64,000 nucleotides of DNA from Candidatus Pelagisphaera phototrophica (GTDB taxonomy: Bacteria; Verrucomicrobiota; Verrucomicrobiia; Opitutales; Opitutaceae), in the NCBI RefSeq assembly GCF_014529625.1, contig NZ_CP076039.1:2604001-2668000 (forward strand). The letters run 5' to 3'. This document shows positions 43,345 through 52,336 of the stretch, one piece after another. Numbering within the stretch: position 1 is the first letter of the stretch; the number at the start of each line of letters is the position of its first letter. The notes beneath the pieces are model-generated. The model was not told the DNA's origin and ran no database searches. It saw nothing but the letters and a program-made list of their open reading frames with translations. Both the position numbers and the translations under genes were made by a program.

Positions 43345-43890
43345 TTGCGGCAAATCAGTAACACACCGCTGCATTCGAAAGAGGAGGAAGTCGAAGCCAC
43401 GTGGGAGGACATGATCGAAGTAGAACAGGCCTCCACCTACCTCTTCAAAGAGAACGATCCGACCAATGTTGCGACCGAGGAATCCTCCAATCAGCTCAAG
43501 AGTGATCTGGAAGAAGCGATTTCTCGCATTTCCGAACTGGAGTGTTCCAACGAGGAGCTCAAGGAGGCTCGTACAAAAGCGGAAAACTTCCTCTTCGAGC
43601 TTAAAAAGCACAGTGACGCAATGGGTGGTGCATCCGCAGAAACGGTAGAGCGAATAGCGTAGCTCGAGGGACGTTAAAAGAAGCTGAAAGAACGCGGGTC
43701 GCGAATTGCTAAGCAAAAGGCGGACACGGAAGTCCTCCTTGCAGGCTTGGAAGGGCTACAATTCGAACTCGAAGAAAAAGGGATCGCATCAGACTCGGGA
43801 ACAGCCTAACTTCAAAAGAATCTCGATGCTGCCCAACTAGAGTGGAACGTGACAAGATTCGATCTGGAAGCGCAAAGGAAGCCGCGGTCC
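43345..43890 (+). pseudogene. Coiled-coil protein interrupted by three in-frame stops
   Basis: A single frame reads through about 180 codons of heptad-rich sequence: ESSNQLKSDLEEAISRISEL, EELKEARTKAENFLFELKKH, then ETVERIA-stop-LEGR-stop-KKLKERGSRIAKQKADTEVL, LEGLQFELEEKG, TA-stop-LQKNLDAAQLEWN. The stops are TAG (43660), TAA and TAA. Frame, codon use and heptads continue across all three, and each is one C-to-T change from a Gln codon, the residue expected there. The intact part (105 residues) lacks membrane or signal sequence. Family unknown. Confidence 0.65.
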
Positions 43891-43938
43891 CCTTCCCACT
43901 GGTCGTCGCAGTTCCGAGGACTAGTTAGTCCCCGAAAC

Positions 43939-44919
43939 TTACGCATCCATTGCGGTCCTGAATCCTAGGTTTCCCGTTGAGGAATCAGGGGTATTCGAAG
44001 TACGAGCAGCAACCCGATAACGGTTGCAGTAGCTGTCGTGGCAAAGATAGGACCCGCCCTTCATCACTTTGCGACCACCCGTATCGGGCCCTTGAGGATT
44101 CGGCTCCTTATGGATTAAGCGCCAGTTCGGAGAAAACCAATCGCTGCACCATTCCCATACATTCCCCACCAAATTGTACATTCCAAATCCATTGGCGCGA
44201 AACGACTTCGCCGGAGCGGACCCCACGTGACCATCTTCTGCTGTATTCGCTAGCGGGAAATTTCCCTGCCAAATATTACAGCGATGCTTTCCTTCAGGGT
44301 GGAGCTCATCTCCCCAAGGATAAATTTTCTGTTCTAAACCTCCTCGCGCAGCTTTCTCCCACTCCGCTTCCGTTGGGAGACGGTGTCCCTTCCATTGGCA
44401 ATAAGCAACTGCATCTGACCAACTTATGTGAACCGCCGGGTAGTCCGTCCTCTTTTTAATGTTTGATCCAGGACCTTCAGGCTTTCTCCAATAGGCTCCC
44501 TCTACTCCGTACCACCATTCGAGCCCTTGCACGTTTTGTGGCTTGAGGCGTTTCAGAACCGAATTCTGTAAGAGAATATGGAATACATATGACCAGCCAA
44601 ACTGTTCCGCTTCCGAGACATACCCGGTATCATCCACAAACTCTCCAAACTCGCGATTCGTTACGCAGCAGCGCGAAATCCAATAAGGATCCATAGAGAC
44701 TTCGATCACCTTCTTTTCTCCATCCGCCTCCCAGCCTTTATCACTATCGGTACCCATCAGGAAAGATCCCGCTTCAATCAGGACCATTCCTTCGCGGCTA
44801 CCATAATGGGGTGACCGCTTGGATTCGGGCTTTTCAGAACACTCATTTACAGTTACACGCTCTCCAGTGATTGATGATTTGGTTGGCAGACAGCAACCGG
44901 GATTTGGCTTGGGTTCCAT
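43939..44919 (-). CDS. Formylglycine-generating enzyme (sulfatase-modifying factor)
   Basis: 326 residues with no signal peptide, so it acts before export. The FGE-sulfatase fold is evident (GMVLIEAGSFLMGTDSDKGW, DPYWISRCCVTNREFGEFVD, DYPAVHISWSDAVAYCQWKG-HRLPTEAEWEKAARGG, YPWGDEL, GNVWEWCSDWF). Decisive is GGSYLCHDSYCNRYRVAART: Cys293 and Cys298 have the spacing of the copper-binding catalytic pair of true FGE (human 336/341), followed by the NTPDSSTGNLGFR block. It oxidises the Cys of CxPxR in sulfatases to formylglycine. Substrates in this window are the sulfatases at 18853, 31941 and 52337, and perhaps 8386. Confidence 0.93.
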   Translation of the reverse strand: MEPKPNPGCCLPTKSSITGERVTVNECSEKPESKRSPHYGSREGMVLIEAGSFLMGTDSDKGWEADGEKKVIEVSMDPYWISRCCVTNREFGEFVDDTGYVSEAEQFGWSYVFHILLQNSVLKRLKPQNVQGLEWWYGVEGAYWRKPEGPGSNIKKRTDYPAVHISWSDAVAYCQWKGHRLPTEAEWEKAARGGLEQKIYPWGDELHPEGKHRCNIWQGNFPLANTAEDGHVGSAPAKSFRANGFGMYNLVGNVWEWCSDWFSPNWRLIHKEPNPQGPDTGGRKVMKGGSYLCHDSYCNRYRVAARTSNTPDSSTGNLGFRTAMDA

Positions 44920-45205
44920 AGCTACTAAAGGAATTTATAAACCTATGATCGCTCCATTCTAGTCCGAGTGTCAACCAATCCCAAAGGTTGGTGCACGCAA
45001 CCTATCTCCCGAATGCCTGATCTTTTTTCGCACTCGTCTCACCCCTGCTGTGAGAATTCGCCGCGTTTCGGAATAGCTCCCGGCTTAAGTTCCAGATCCC
45101 TTTTCGATTGGCCCAGGCCTTACTTTCGACTGCTATCAAATTCTGACGAAATCCCACACCCGCCGCCAAATACTCAGCGAAACCAAGACTTAGCAATCGC
45201 CGATT

Positions 45206-46324
45206 CTATGACAGGAAGAATTTCTCAAGAATAGACAAGGACCGCTCCATCTCTCCATCCTCTATGAACTCGTCAGCCTTATGCGCTTGTTCGATATCTC
45301 CTGGACCAAACACAACCGTTGGGATCCCCGCAGCCGAATAAGCTACGCCATTCGTCATAAACGCGACTTCCTTAAAGTCGGTTTGACTACCCGCTTTCTC
45401 CGCGCTTTTCGCTAAGGCTTGCGGGAACCAATTATCATTCTCTGTATTCAGAGATGGCCGCTCCAAAAAGGTCGACACTTCCGTTTCCGTCTCCGACTGG
45501 ACGATGGTTTCAATCCCCTCCCGGGCCACCTCCATTCTCTCTCCAATTCCAAGTCTCCGGTCCACATCGATGATACAGCTGTCAGGAATGATATTAAATC
45601 CGATTCCCCCGGTCACCTTCCCAACATTCAAGCTCCCTTTTTCAATGAACGCCCTATCTTCGTCCTGGGAAAGCAATTCCGCGTACCGATTTAGCTTCTC
45701 AACAATTCGCGCTATCTTATAGATCGCATTTTCTCCAAGTTCCGGGGTGGAGCCATGGGCCGCTTTCCCTCGAGACTCGATGGTGTAGCGGCAGACTCCC
45801 TTGTGCTTGGTAATGAGGGAGCTTCGCGTCGGCTCGCCGGTGATTGCCGCCACGATGTTGAGTTCCCCAACCAGCTCAGCGAGCTTGAACGCACCCAATT
45901 GCTTAGACTCCTCATCCGCGGTTGCGGCAAAAACCAGCGAATAGCTCAAAGGCGTGTCAGCCTGGGCAAGCCTTCGGGCCAATAGCATAAAAACCGCTAG
46001 ACTCGCTTTCGTGTCGCACGCTCCCCGGCCGAAATACTTGCCTTCTTTTTCCGTCAAATCATAGGGACTTCCGTCGAACCAGCCCGCGACCCCAACCGTG
46101 TCCATGTGAGCCTCGACCAGAACCGCCGGCCGATCGTCAGGACCAATTCGAGCCATTAGGTTGTTCCGTCCTGGCAGCACTTCCTGAACTCGAAATTCGA
46201 TGCCATGGCTCCTGAGAAAGTCGCTCACGAAACTTTCGACATGGGGCTCGCCCGGTCCCCCATAAACCGGATTTACGCTGGGTATGGCCACGAGTTCCTT
46301 AAGAAGCTTTAGACACTCACTCAT
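45206..46324 (-). CDS. M20 family metallopeptidase (acetylornithine deacetylase / DapE type)
   Basis: About 372 residues from ATG 46324 (MSECLKLLKELVAIPSVNP), preferred over an upstream in-frame start at 46414. Metal-site motifs: AVLVEAHMDTVGV (His, Asp), YFGRGACDTKASLAVF (bridging Asp), VFAATADEESKQLGA (catalytic Glu pair), ITGEPTRSSLITKHKG, and C-terminal GPGDIEQAHKADEFI (His). The dimerisation domain has the KAAHGSTPELGENAI motif. Fits ArgE/DapE-like deacylases; which substrate is not decided by sequence alone. Confidence 0.88.
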   Translation of the reverse strand: MSECLKLLKELVAIPSVNPVYGGPGEPHVESFVSDFLRSHGIEFRVQEVLPGRNNLMARIGPDDRPAVLVEAHMDTVGVAGWFDGSPYDLTEKEGKYFGRGACDTKASLAVFMLLARRLAQADTPLSYSLVFAATADEESKQLGAFKLAELVGELNIVAAITGEPTRSSLITKHKGVCRYTIESRGKAAHGSTPELGENAIYKIARIVEKLNRYAELLSQDEDRAFIEKGSLNVGKVTGGIGFNIIPDSCIIDVDRRLGIGERMEVAREGIETIVQSETETEVSTFLERPSLNTENDNWFPQALAKSAEKAGSQTDFKEVAFMTNGVAYSAAGIPTVVFGPGDIEQAHKADEFIEDGEMERSLSILEKFFLS

Positions 46325-46496
46325 TGTTGTAAAAACAATAGGGTTTTGAAGAATGGAAGCAATGGTCTTCGACCATTTTTTTGGTAGAAGCAAAGGATGA
46401 CTCCCGGTTATCAAAAAATTTAGAAAGTGCCCTTCCTCCTTATTGGGGCAAACCGTGTAGTTGACACTGAAAACTTACGGTCCAACATGAAGTTAT

Positions 46497-47627
46497 ATGG
46501 CATGGAGGCTCGATCAGCACGTCATAAAAGGAGAAATTCAAAACCGTATTCCTGGCAAGGTAACGGGTCTTATCTGGCTTAAAGGCTTAAACCAACCGGT
46601 AGAGCTGAAGCTCAAAGGAAATTGCTACCGTGACCTGGCCGGAGCAAAACTTGTATTCGAAAATCCCGGACCCACTGAGGGCGATTACACCGGATTGGAC
46701 ATCTGCCAAGAAGGGGTGGTCGGGGATATAACGGCATCCAAGAAAGTTAAAATTCCAGTCGACCCGGAAACCGCGATCGGCAAATTTGTTGACGGAAAAA
46801 TCCCCTACGTCATTGGCAACTGCCTCTATTTGGAATGGTTCAGCGAGCGCAATGGCCGAGTTCTTATCGAGACAACAGACTACAAATGGACGGTTACCCT
46901 CCCACAGTGGAGCTTGTCCGAGAACGAGGAAATCGAGCAACGGCTCAGGAACCAGCAAGCGATGTTCGACTTCATGGACAACTTGGCAAACGCCATAGAA
47001 CCCGAAGATGACCCACTCCCTTCATCAGGAGAAATGAATGAATTTCAATGGGAGGCGTATTTGCAAAAGTCGGACGCCCGTAGTGATATGCTGATGGAGC
47101 TCTTTGAAAAATATGGGGACAACCCAAATTGCGAAGAGCTTGTCGCGGAAGCCATGGGCTGGGAAATTGAAAGCATTGATTATCCAGACGAGGAGGATGA
47201 GTTGTGGGACGAGAACGGTTTGCTCAATGAAGGAAAACCCTCGCCCGATGAGTATCTGCCCAAACACCCTCTCATTTCCGAGATGATGGATGTCACTTCC
47301 TGGATCTTCTTCGAGACGGAATCGCGAAAATTATTGAACGAAGAAAGCAGCAATCCGTGGAACCAACTTCTATGGCATTCTCAATTGACAGTCAGCAAAC
47401 TGATTGGAGCCCTCGAAGAAGTCGCGGAGGGCGTCGATCCTGAACCTGGTTTCGTAGTCGCCACCTTGAAGCGAGCCTTGCATCTTATCCATATGACCAT
47501 TTCCACCCTGGAAGCGGCTAGTTCCCTCCAAGAAGAAAAGGAATCCTGGCAGGTCGACATTCGAAAAGCCCTCTTCAACATGAGAGAATCCACTCTAAAC
47601 CTCATGCAGGAATACCGTAAGAACTGA
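46497..47627 (+). CDS. Conserved-looking acidic protein, unknown function
   Basis: 376 residues, strongly acidic, no signal peptide or membrane helix. The N-terminal half looks beta-rich (GKVTGLIWLKGLNQPVELKL, GAKLVFENPGPTEGDYTGLD, NGRVLIETTDYKWTVTLPQW); the second half is helical, with acidic linkers (DYPDEEDELWDEN) and a long helical region around VATLKRALHLIHMTISTLEA and IRKALFNMRESTLNLMQEY. I do not recognise the family. The combination of a small beta domain and a helical bundle suggests a cytoplasmic interaction protein. It stands alone. Confidence 0.75.
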   Translation: MAWRLDQHVIKGEIQNRIPGKVTGLIWLKGLNQPVELKLKGNCYRDLAGAKLVFENPGPTEGDYTGLDICQEGVVGDITASKKVKIPVDPETAIGKFVDGKIPYVIGNCLYLEWFSERNGRVLIETTDYKWTVTLPQWSLSENEEIEQRLRNQQAMFDFMDNLANAIEPEDDPLPSSGEMNEFQWEAYLQKSDARSDMLMELFEKYGDNPNCEELVAEAMGWEIESIDYPDEEDELWDENGLLNEGKPSPDEYLPKHPLISEMMDVTSWIFFETESRKLLNEESSNPWNQLLWHSQLTVSKLIGALEEVAEGVDPEPGFVVATLKRALHLIHMTISTLEAASSLQEEKESWQVDIRKALFNMRESTLNLMQEYRKN

Positions 47628-47777
47628 TTTTTCGGTGTTCTACTAATCTCCACGGATCGCGCCTTACCGCCGACTGCGAAACGCTAATACCCAAAAAACT
47701 ATCGTTTGAACACGAGACAGAAAAGAGCCGTTCTCAACCGACCGGCCCTAAATGAGCACTGTAGTGATAGATAGAAA

Positions 47778-48170
47778 TTAGGTCCGACTAAAAAGGCGAC
47801 GAGCGGCGGTAAGCCAAATAGCCCTATTTTTAGCAAAGACAAAGTCGTCTCGGAATCGGGAACGCCTGTGAAAACCAACTGGCATTATGGAATGTTTGAC
47901 CATCGTTGCTAGTCAAATTCATCACCTTCACCGCAGAACCCGTGTAGCCATCAGCATAGTTGGTTACCTCTGGCGAGAGTGCGAAATTTTCTCGATACAG
48001 AAGGATCCGAACCAGATTCCATCGGTGGGCTTGCCCAAAGCGTAATTGGAAATAACCCAATCGAACTCATCATGGATTTGCTCGGTAGTTTCCCTACGAA
48101 CCCGCCTCGAAAAGCCCGATCGACACAATCGCCCCAACCACGAGGATATATTTTGTAATCGTTATTTTCT
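47778..48170 (-). pseudogene. VPDSE-CTERM secreted protein, frameshifted
   Basis: On the minus strand a signal-peptide-like stretch (ITKYILVVGAIVSIGLFEAG) near 48160-48090 ends in TAG. Another frame supplies RILLYRENFALSPEVTNYAD and TGSAVKVMNLTSNDGQTFHN. A shift then gives the sorting motif VPDSETTLSLLKIGLFGL, and a last shift gives TAARRLFSRT with TAA at 47778. Joined, the end is a standard VPDSG-like tail, helix and arginine cluster. Several frameshifts make it a dead copy of the same surface-protein type as 2530-3267. Confidence 0.65.
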
Positions 48171-48396
48171 TAGTAGGTAAATTTTGTTATCTCCATCGAG
48201 TCAAAACGTTCGATCCCTCCCAATGGAGTCATTCCGACTCCTCAGTTTAGATGATTGAAGCTCCTAAGTAAATCGGGCGAGGCTATGATTAGTTATCCCT
48301 AATGCATTTGGGTCTACCGCTCAACTCTCCTAGTTCAACCATCTCAGATTGAAAAACGTTGCCCTCACTCATCATCGCTAAGGAAGATGTGAAAGA

Positions 48397-49071
48397 GTGA
48401 AACCGAGAATCAAACTAGCAGATACCAAAACCGCTGATGGAGGGACTTTGTCTCTGTTTGAGCAGGATGGGGACTACTCTATCAGCTTTGATGGCCAAGA
48501 ACTCATGCACTCTCGCCTGAACGCCTCCGAGAAACTGCTGGGAGAGCTCGGTCTCGCTCGACTTAAAATGCAATCGAGCGAACGCGTTCTCGTAGGTGGA
48601 CTGGGACTGGGATTCACACTTCAACGCGTCTTAACCACCATCCGTAAGGATTCCCAAATAGATCTCGTGGAACTCTTACCCGATGTCATCGATTGGAACC
48701 GCAACTACCTTTTCAAACTCAACGGCTACTTGCTCAAAGACGCCAGGGTTAAAGCGATCGCTCAAGATGTGATCCAGACGATTCGAGATGCCGAGCCCGA
48801 AAAGTACGATGCAATCATCCTGGACGTCGACAACGGACCCATCGCTATGGTCTCGCCCGGAAATGAATCCCTCTATTCCCAAGCAGGATTATCAGGGCTT
48901 TTTCGAGCCCTTCGACCTAGAGGACGAGTGGTCGTGTGGTCCGCCGGGCCGGATAAGGGATTCGAAAAGCGCCTCAAACGAGCGGGTTTCGAAATGACGT
49001 CAGTTCCGGCAAAGTCACATGTTTCCGCAAAGCGCACTGCCTACCTGATCTACGTAGCAGACAAAAACTAG
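48397..49071 (+). CDS. Spermidine-synthase-like SAM-dependent enzyme
   Basis: 224 residues from a GTG. The N-terminus (GGTLSLFEQDGDYSISFDGQ, LMHSRLNASEKLLGEL) and the SAM-site SSERVLVGGLGLGFTLQRVL, the acidic DLVELLPDVIDWNR and the motif KYDAIILDVDNGP match the spermidine-synthase-like Rossmann fold. The typical polyamine-site GGGDG is replaced by GGLGLG, as in the many 'spermidine synthase-like' proteins of unknown substrate. The SAM methyltransferase at 49172 follows after 100 bp in the same direction. Confidence 0.8.
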   Translation: MKPRIKLADTKTADGGTLSLFEQDGDYSISFDGQELMHSRLNASEKLLGELGLARLKMQSSERVLVGGLGLGFTLQRVLTTIRKDSQIDLVELLPDVIDWNRNYLFKLNGYLLKDARVKAIAQDVIQTIRDAEPEKYDAIILDVDNGPIAMVSPGNESLYSQAGLSGLFRALRPRGRVVVWSAGPDKGFEKRLKRAGFEMTSVPAKSHVSAKRTAYLIYVADKN

Positions 49072-49171
49072 TCGGTTTCCCCATGCGATTCTCCCTTGCT
49101 AACCGATTTCATTTTCCGCATAGTCGATTCCGCCTCGAGCCCTTTCAATCCTGCTTCGGCAACCAATCTCC

Positions 49172-49957
49172 GTGAGTTCACACAAACCAACGAATACTCC
49201 TATCTGGAAACGAATCCAGGATCGACTCGGCGTAAAGGTTTCCAAAAAAGGGGCCAAGCTGATCGACGATAACGGCTTGCCGATTCCAGGCGCTGAATTA
49301 AGACAAGCTGTCGCCGGCAACGCTGACCTAAAATGGTTTATAGACGGGGGAAAACTGGGGGTAAAAACAATTGTTTCTGTCTTGGGTAAGCAAGGATTTG
49401 AGTTTGGTTTACTAGAATCAGTATTGGACTTTGGCTGTGGCTGCGGAAGAGTTCTTCGGCACTTGGGTCAATATGAAAACGTCCACTTGTACGGTACGGA
49501 TATCAGTAGACCCGGCATCGCTTGGTGTGATGCTGATTTGAACTTCGCCATGTTCGGCACGAATCGTCTTTACCCCCCCACCCGATACCGTTCCTCATCC
49601 TTTGACTTCATCTACGCTTTTTCCGTATTCACGCATTTGACACAGGAACTCCAGACACTTTGGATGACTGAAATGCGTCGTCTCCTCAAGCCCGACGGCC
49701 TTTTACTGATCACGGTTCATGGAGACCACTATCTAAACCACCTTTCTGAAACAGAAAAGGCGGCGTTTTATAACGGTAGATTGGTTATCAAAGGAGGTGA
49801 ATCCGTAGGCTCCAATCATTGCGCAGCCTTTCACCCGCAGAAATTCGTTGCCGATTATCTCGCTCCCGAAACCGGCTTTAAAGTGGTGGATTTCATTCCT
49901 GAGGGCGCGTTGGGAAACCCGAAGCAAGACGCCTATCTCTTTGCGGCCGATGCCTAG
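49172..49957 (+). CDS. Class I SAM-dependent methyltransferase
   Basis: 261 residues from a GTG. The SAM-binding motif VLDFGCGCGRVLRHLGQYEN lies near residue 88, followed by LYGTDISRPGIAW and FDFIYAFSVFTHLTQELQTL, then MRRLLKPDGLLLITVHGDHY. The N-terminal 60 residues (TPIWKRIQDRLGVKVSKKGA) are basic and lack a known domain. Its last eight bases overlap the start of the glycosidase-like gene (ATG 49950). Substrate unknown. Confidence 0.85.
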   Translation: MSSHKPTNTPIWKRIQDRLGVKVSKKGAKLIDDNGLPIPGAELRQAVAGNADLKWFIDGGKLGVKTIVSVLGKQGFEFGLLESVLDFGCGCGRVLRHLGQYENVHLYGTDISRPGIAWCDADLNFAMFGTNRLYPPTRYRSSSFDFIYAFSVFTHLTQELQTLWMTEMRRLLKPDGLLLITVHGDHYLNHLSETEKAAFYNGRLVIKGGESVGSNHCAAFHPQKFVADYLAPETGFKVVDFIPEGALGNPKQDAYLFAADA

Positions 49958-51422
49958 TCCCTGGTTCAAGTTCCTTCCTCAGTGGCTAGTCGTCGCTAGT
50001 CTCTCATTACTGCTTTACCCCACTAGCTCAATAGGGGCATCGTTTAAGCCGCCTGAAATTGATCGGGAGTTTCGGGCGGCATGGGTGGCTACGGTTTACA
50101 ACATCGACTGGCCATCCAAGGCGGGTCTGAAAAAGGAGAAACAGCAAGAAGAACTGATCAAGTTATTGGATACCGCTAAGAGCATTGGGCTAAACGCTAT
50201 CATCCTCCAAGTACGTCCCGCCGCCGATGCCCTGTATCAGTCTAACTTCGAACCCTGGTCGCCCTACCTTTCCGGGAAAATGGGTTTAGACCCCGGATAC
50301 GATCCTTTGGCATTCGCAGTTGAGGAGTCTCACAAGCGAGGCCTTGAACTTCATGCTTGGTTCAATCCTTTCCGAGCCCAAACAAACTATAAGAACCAGG
50401 TATCCAAAACGCACATTTCGAATACGAGAAAAGACTGGATAAAGCGTTACGGAGACTACCTTTGGCTCGATCCGGGAAATCCGGAGGTCCGTGACTACAC
50501 GATACGAGTTATGCTGGACGTTGTTCAGCGATACGACATCGACGGCGTTCACATAGACGACTACTTCTACCCCTATCCGCACCCAACCAACCAGAAGCCA
50601 CACCCCTTTCCGGATTCCGATACATTCGAACGTTTTGGTCGGGGAGATCGCGACCCATGGCGCCGCGCAAATGTGGACGGATTCATCAAGAAACTGCATT
50701 CCCACATCAAACAAGCTAAGCCATGGGTGAAATTTGGCGTAAGCCCTTTCGGCATTTGGCGACCCGGAATTCCCAAAGGAACCGAAGCCGGACTGGATGC
50801 CTATGGACTGCTGTATGCCGATTCCCGCAAATGGATGCGCAAGGGCTGGGTCGACTATATGATGCCTCAACTTTATTGGAGTATCGACTCAAAAGGTCAA
50901 AGCTTCCCCAAGCTTCTGGACTGGTGGATCAGCGAGAACAAAAAGAAGCGCCATCTGTGGCCAGGCATCGCTACCGATCGCGTCAGTGACCAAAGACCCG
51001 CTTACGAGATGCAGAAGCAGATCTCGATTATTCGTTCCGCTAGCAAAGGCGCCCCTGGACATTCCCACTGGAGCGCAGACAGTTTGATAAACAATCAGAA
51101 GGGCGTTCAGAAGCTCCTCAAACGAACCGTCTACCGATCACCCGCTCTTGTTCCTCCATCCTCTTGGATGAAAGGGGAAAAGCCCGGCTCTCCTGCCATC
51201 GCGATCACTGCCGAGGGAATAGGATACAAAATCCGAATCGCCCCGCAATCGAACGTCCGATTCTGGATCCTACAAACGAAGCACGGCAAAGAATGGAAGC
51301 TCCAGATATTGGACGGAACAATCGAATCAGCTCGAATCGGTCCGACTGAAGTCATCGCCTTTTCTGGCTTGGGACTGACCGGGCTTCAAGGAAGAGCCGT
51401 AATTTACACCGTCAAAGAGTAA
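49950..51422 (+). CDS. GHL10-family (DUF187/YngK-like) secreted glycosyl hydrolase-like protein
   Basis: About 490 residues from ATG 49950, chosen because a signal peptide follows at once (FLPQWLVVASLSLLLYPTSS); an upstream frame start at 49848 lies inside the methyltransferase. The core has the GHL10 landmarks REFRAAWVATVYNIDWPSK, NAIILQVRPAADALYQSNFE-PWS, GLELHAWFNPFRA, DIDGVHIDDYFYPYP, WVKFGVSPFGIWRPG and WVDYMMPQLYWSI. Such proteins have a TIM barrel and are linked to cell-wall or polysaccharide cleavage. A small beta domain ends the protein. Starts 8 bp inside the methyltransferase gene, so coupled translation is likely. Confidence 0.88.
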   Translation: MPSPWFKFLPQWLVVASLSLLLYPTSSIGASFKPPEIDREFRAAWVATVYNIDWPSKAGLKKEKQQEELIKLLDTAKSIGLNAIILQVRPAADALYQSNFEPWSPYLSGKMGLDPGYDPLAFAVEESHKRGLELHAWFNPFRAQTNYKNQVSKTHISNTRKDWIKRYGDYLWLDPGNPEVRDYTIRVMLDVVQRYDIDGVHIDDYFYPYPHPTNQKPHPFPDSDTFERFGRGDRDPWRRANVDGFIKKLHSHIKQAKPWVKFGVSPFGIWRPGIPKGTEAGLDAYGLLYADSRKWMRKGWVDYMMPQLYWSIDSKGQSFPKLLDWWISENKKKRHLWPGIATDRVSDQRPAYEMQKQISIIRSASKGAPGHSHWSADSLINNQKGVQKLLKRTVYRSPALVPPSSWMKGEKPGSPAIAITAEGIGYKIRIAPQSNVRFWILQTKHGKEWKLQILDGTIESARIGPTEVIAFSGLGLTGLQGRAVIYTVKE

Positions 51423-51504
51423 TGGAAAGAGGCAAAGATCCTCGATAGGCTCGTTCCTGGCGATTGACCTAGCACAGACTGAGATTCATTAATACAGCTT
51501 AAAC

Positions 51505-52329
51505 GTGAACCAAAACCTCAATACAACCGGAATCGCAAAAAGTGCGGTTGCTCGCCTTCACGCGGATGGAGGAACCACTTCGCTCAATGACGATGTGGTT
51601 GTGGAAGAGCCCTTAGAAATCCGAATCGGCAATCGCCCATTCGTGGTGACAATGCGGACCCCTGGCAACGACGAGGAGCTCGCCGCCGGTTTTATGACAA
51701 CCGAGGGATTCACTCATTCAAAGTCGGATTTCAAGGAGATCGATCGATGTCGCATGGCGTCACATCCGGAAAACACGATTCGGGTACGAATGAGCACAGG
51801 TGTGAAACTCAACAAAATCGAATCTCTCCGTTACGGAGCGATATCAGCCAGTTGTGGCGTTTGTGGAAAAACGTCCATCGAATCCATTAGAAACTCGTAT
51901 CCAGATATCCAGAGCGACTGTAAAATTGAGCGAGCAACTCTGCTTTCGCTTCCCGATCGATTGCGAAAAAGCCAAGTTGTCTTTGAAAAGACCGGAGGAC
52001 TCCACTCCTCCGGACTATTCGACAAAGCGGGCAATCTACTTTGTCTTCGAGAAGATGTGGGACGTCACAATGCCCTCGACAAGGTGATCGGCTTTGCACT
52101 GCTCAACGACATCTGGCCACTCGAAAACCATATCCTCATGGTTAGCGGTCGTGTTTCTTTCGAAATCATTCAAAAGGCATTGGCGGCCCGAATTCCGATT
52201 GTAGCCGCTGTATCCGCGCCTTCATCACTGGCGATTTCAGTAGCTCGCGAATGCGGAATCACTTTAGTTGGTTTCTTACGAAACCCCACCATGAATGTCT
52301 ATTCACATCCACACCGAATATCTGGATAA
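51505..52329 (+). CDS. fdhD: Formate dehydrogenase accessory sulfurtransferase FdhD
   Basis: 274 residues from a GTG. The sulfur-carrying motif ISASCGVCGKTSIESI (CxxC, about residues 113-120) is diagnostic, with DDVVVEEPLEIRIGN near the start, TPGNDEELAAGFMTTEGF, LREDVGRHNALDKVIGFAL and SGRVSFEIIQKALAARIPI-VAAVSAPSSLA. It moves sulfur from IscS to the molybdenum cofactor of formate dehydrogenases. No formate dehydrogenase gene is in the window. A sulfatase starts 7 bp after the stop. Confidence 0.95.
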   Translation: MNQNLNTTGIAKSAVARLHADGGTTSLNDDVVVEEPLEIRIGNRPFVVTMRTPGNDEELAAGFMTTEGFTHSKSDFKEIDRCRMASHPENTIRVRMSTGVKLNKIESLRYGAISASCGVCGKTSIESIRNSYPDIQSDCKIERATLLSLPDRLRKSQVVFEKTGGLHSSGLFDKAGNLLCLREDVGRHNALDKVIGFALLNDIWPLENHILMVSGRVSFEIIQKALAARIPIVAAVSAPSSLAISVARECGITLVGFLRNPTMNVYSHPHRISG

Positions 52330-52336
52330 CACTTTG

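Noticed and set aside
43315-43352. tRNA on the minus strand, because of a T-loop-like 'ggttcgattcc' string
   Set aside because: No anticodon arm or D arm can be built; the sequence is better explained as a simple hairpin.
43345-43890. Stop-codon reassignment
   Set aside because: All other genes in the window end at TAA, TAG and TGA in the normal way; the in-frame stops are limited to decaying genes.
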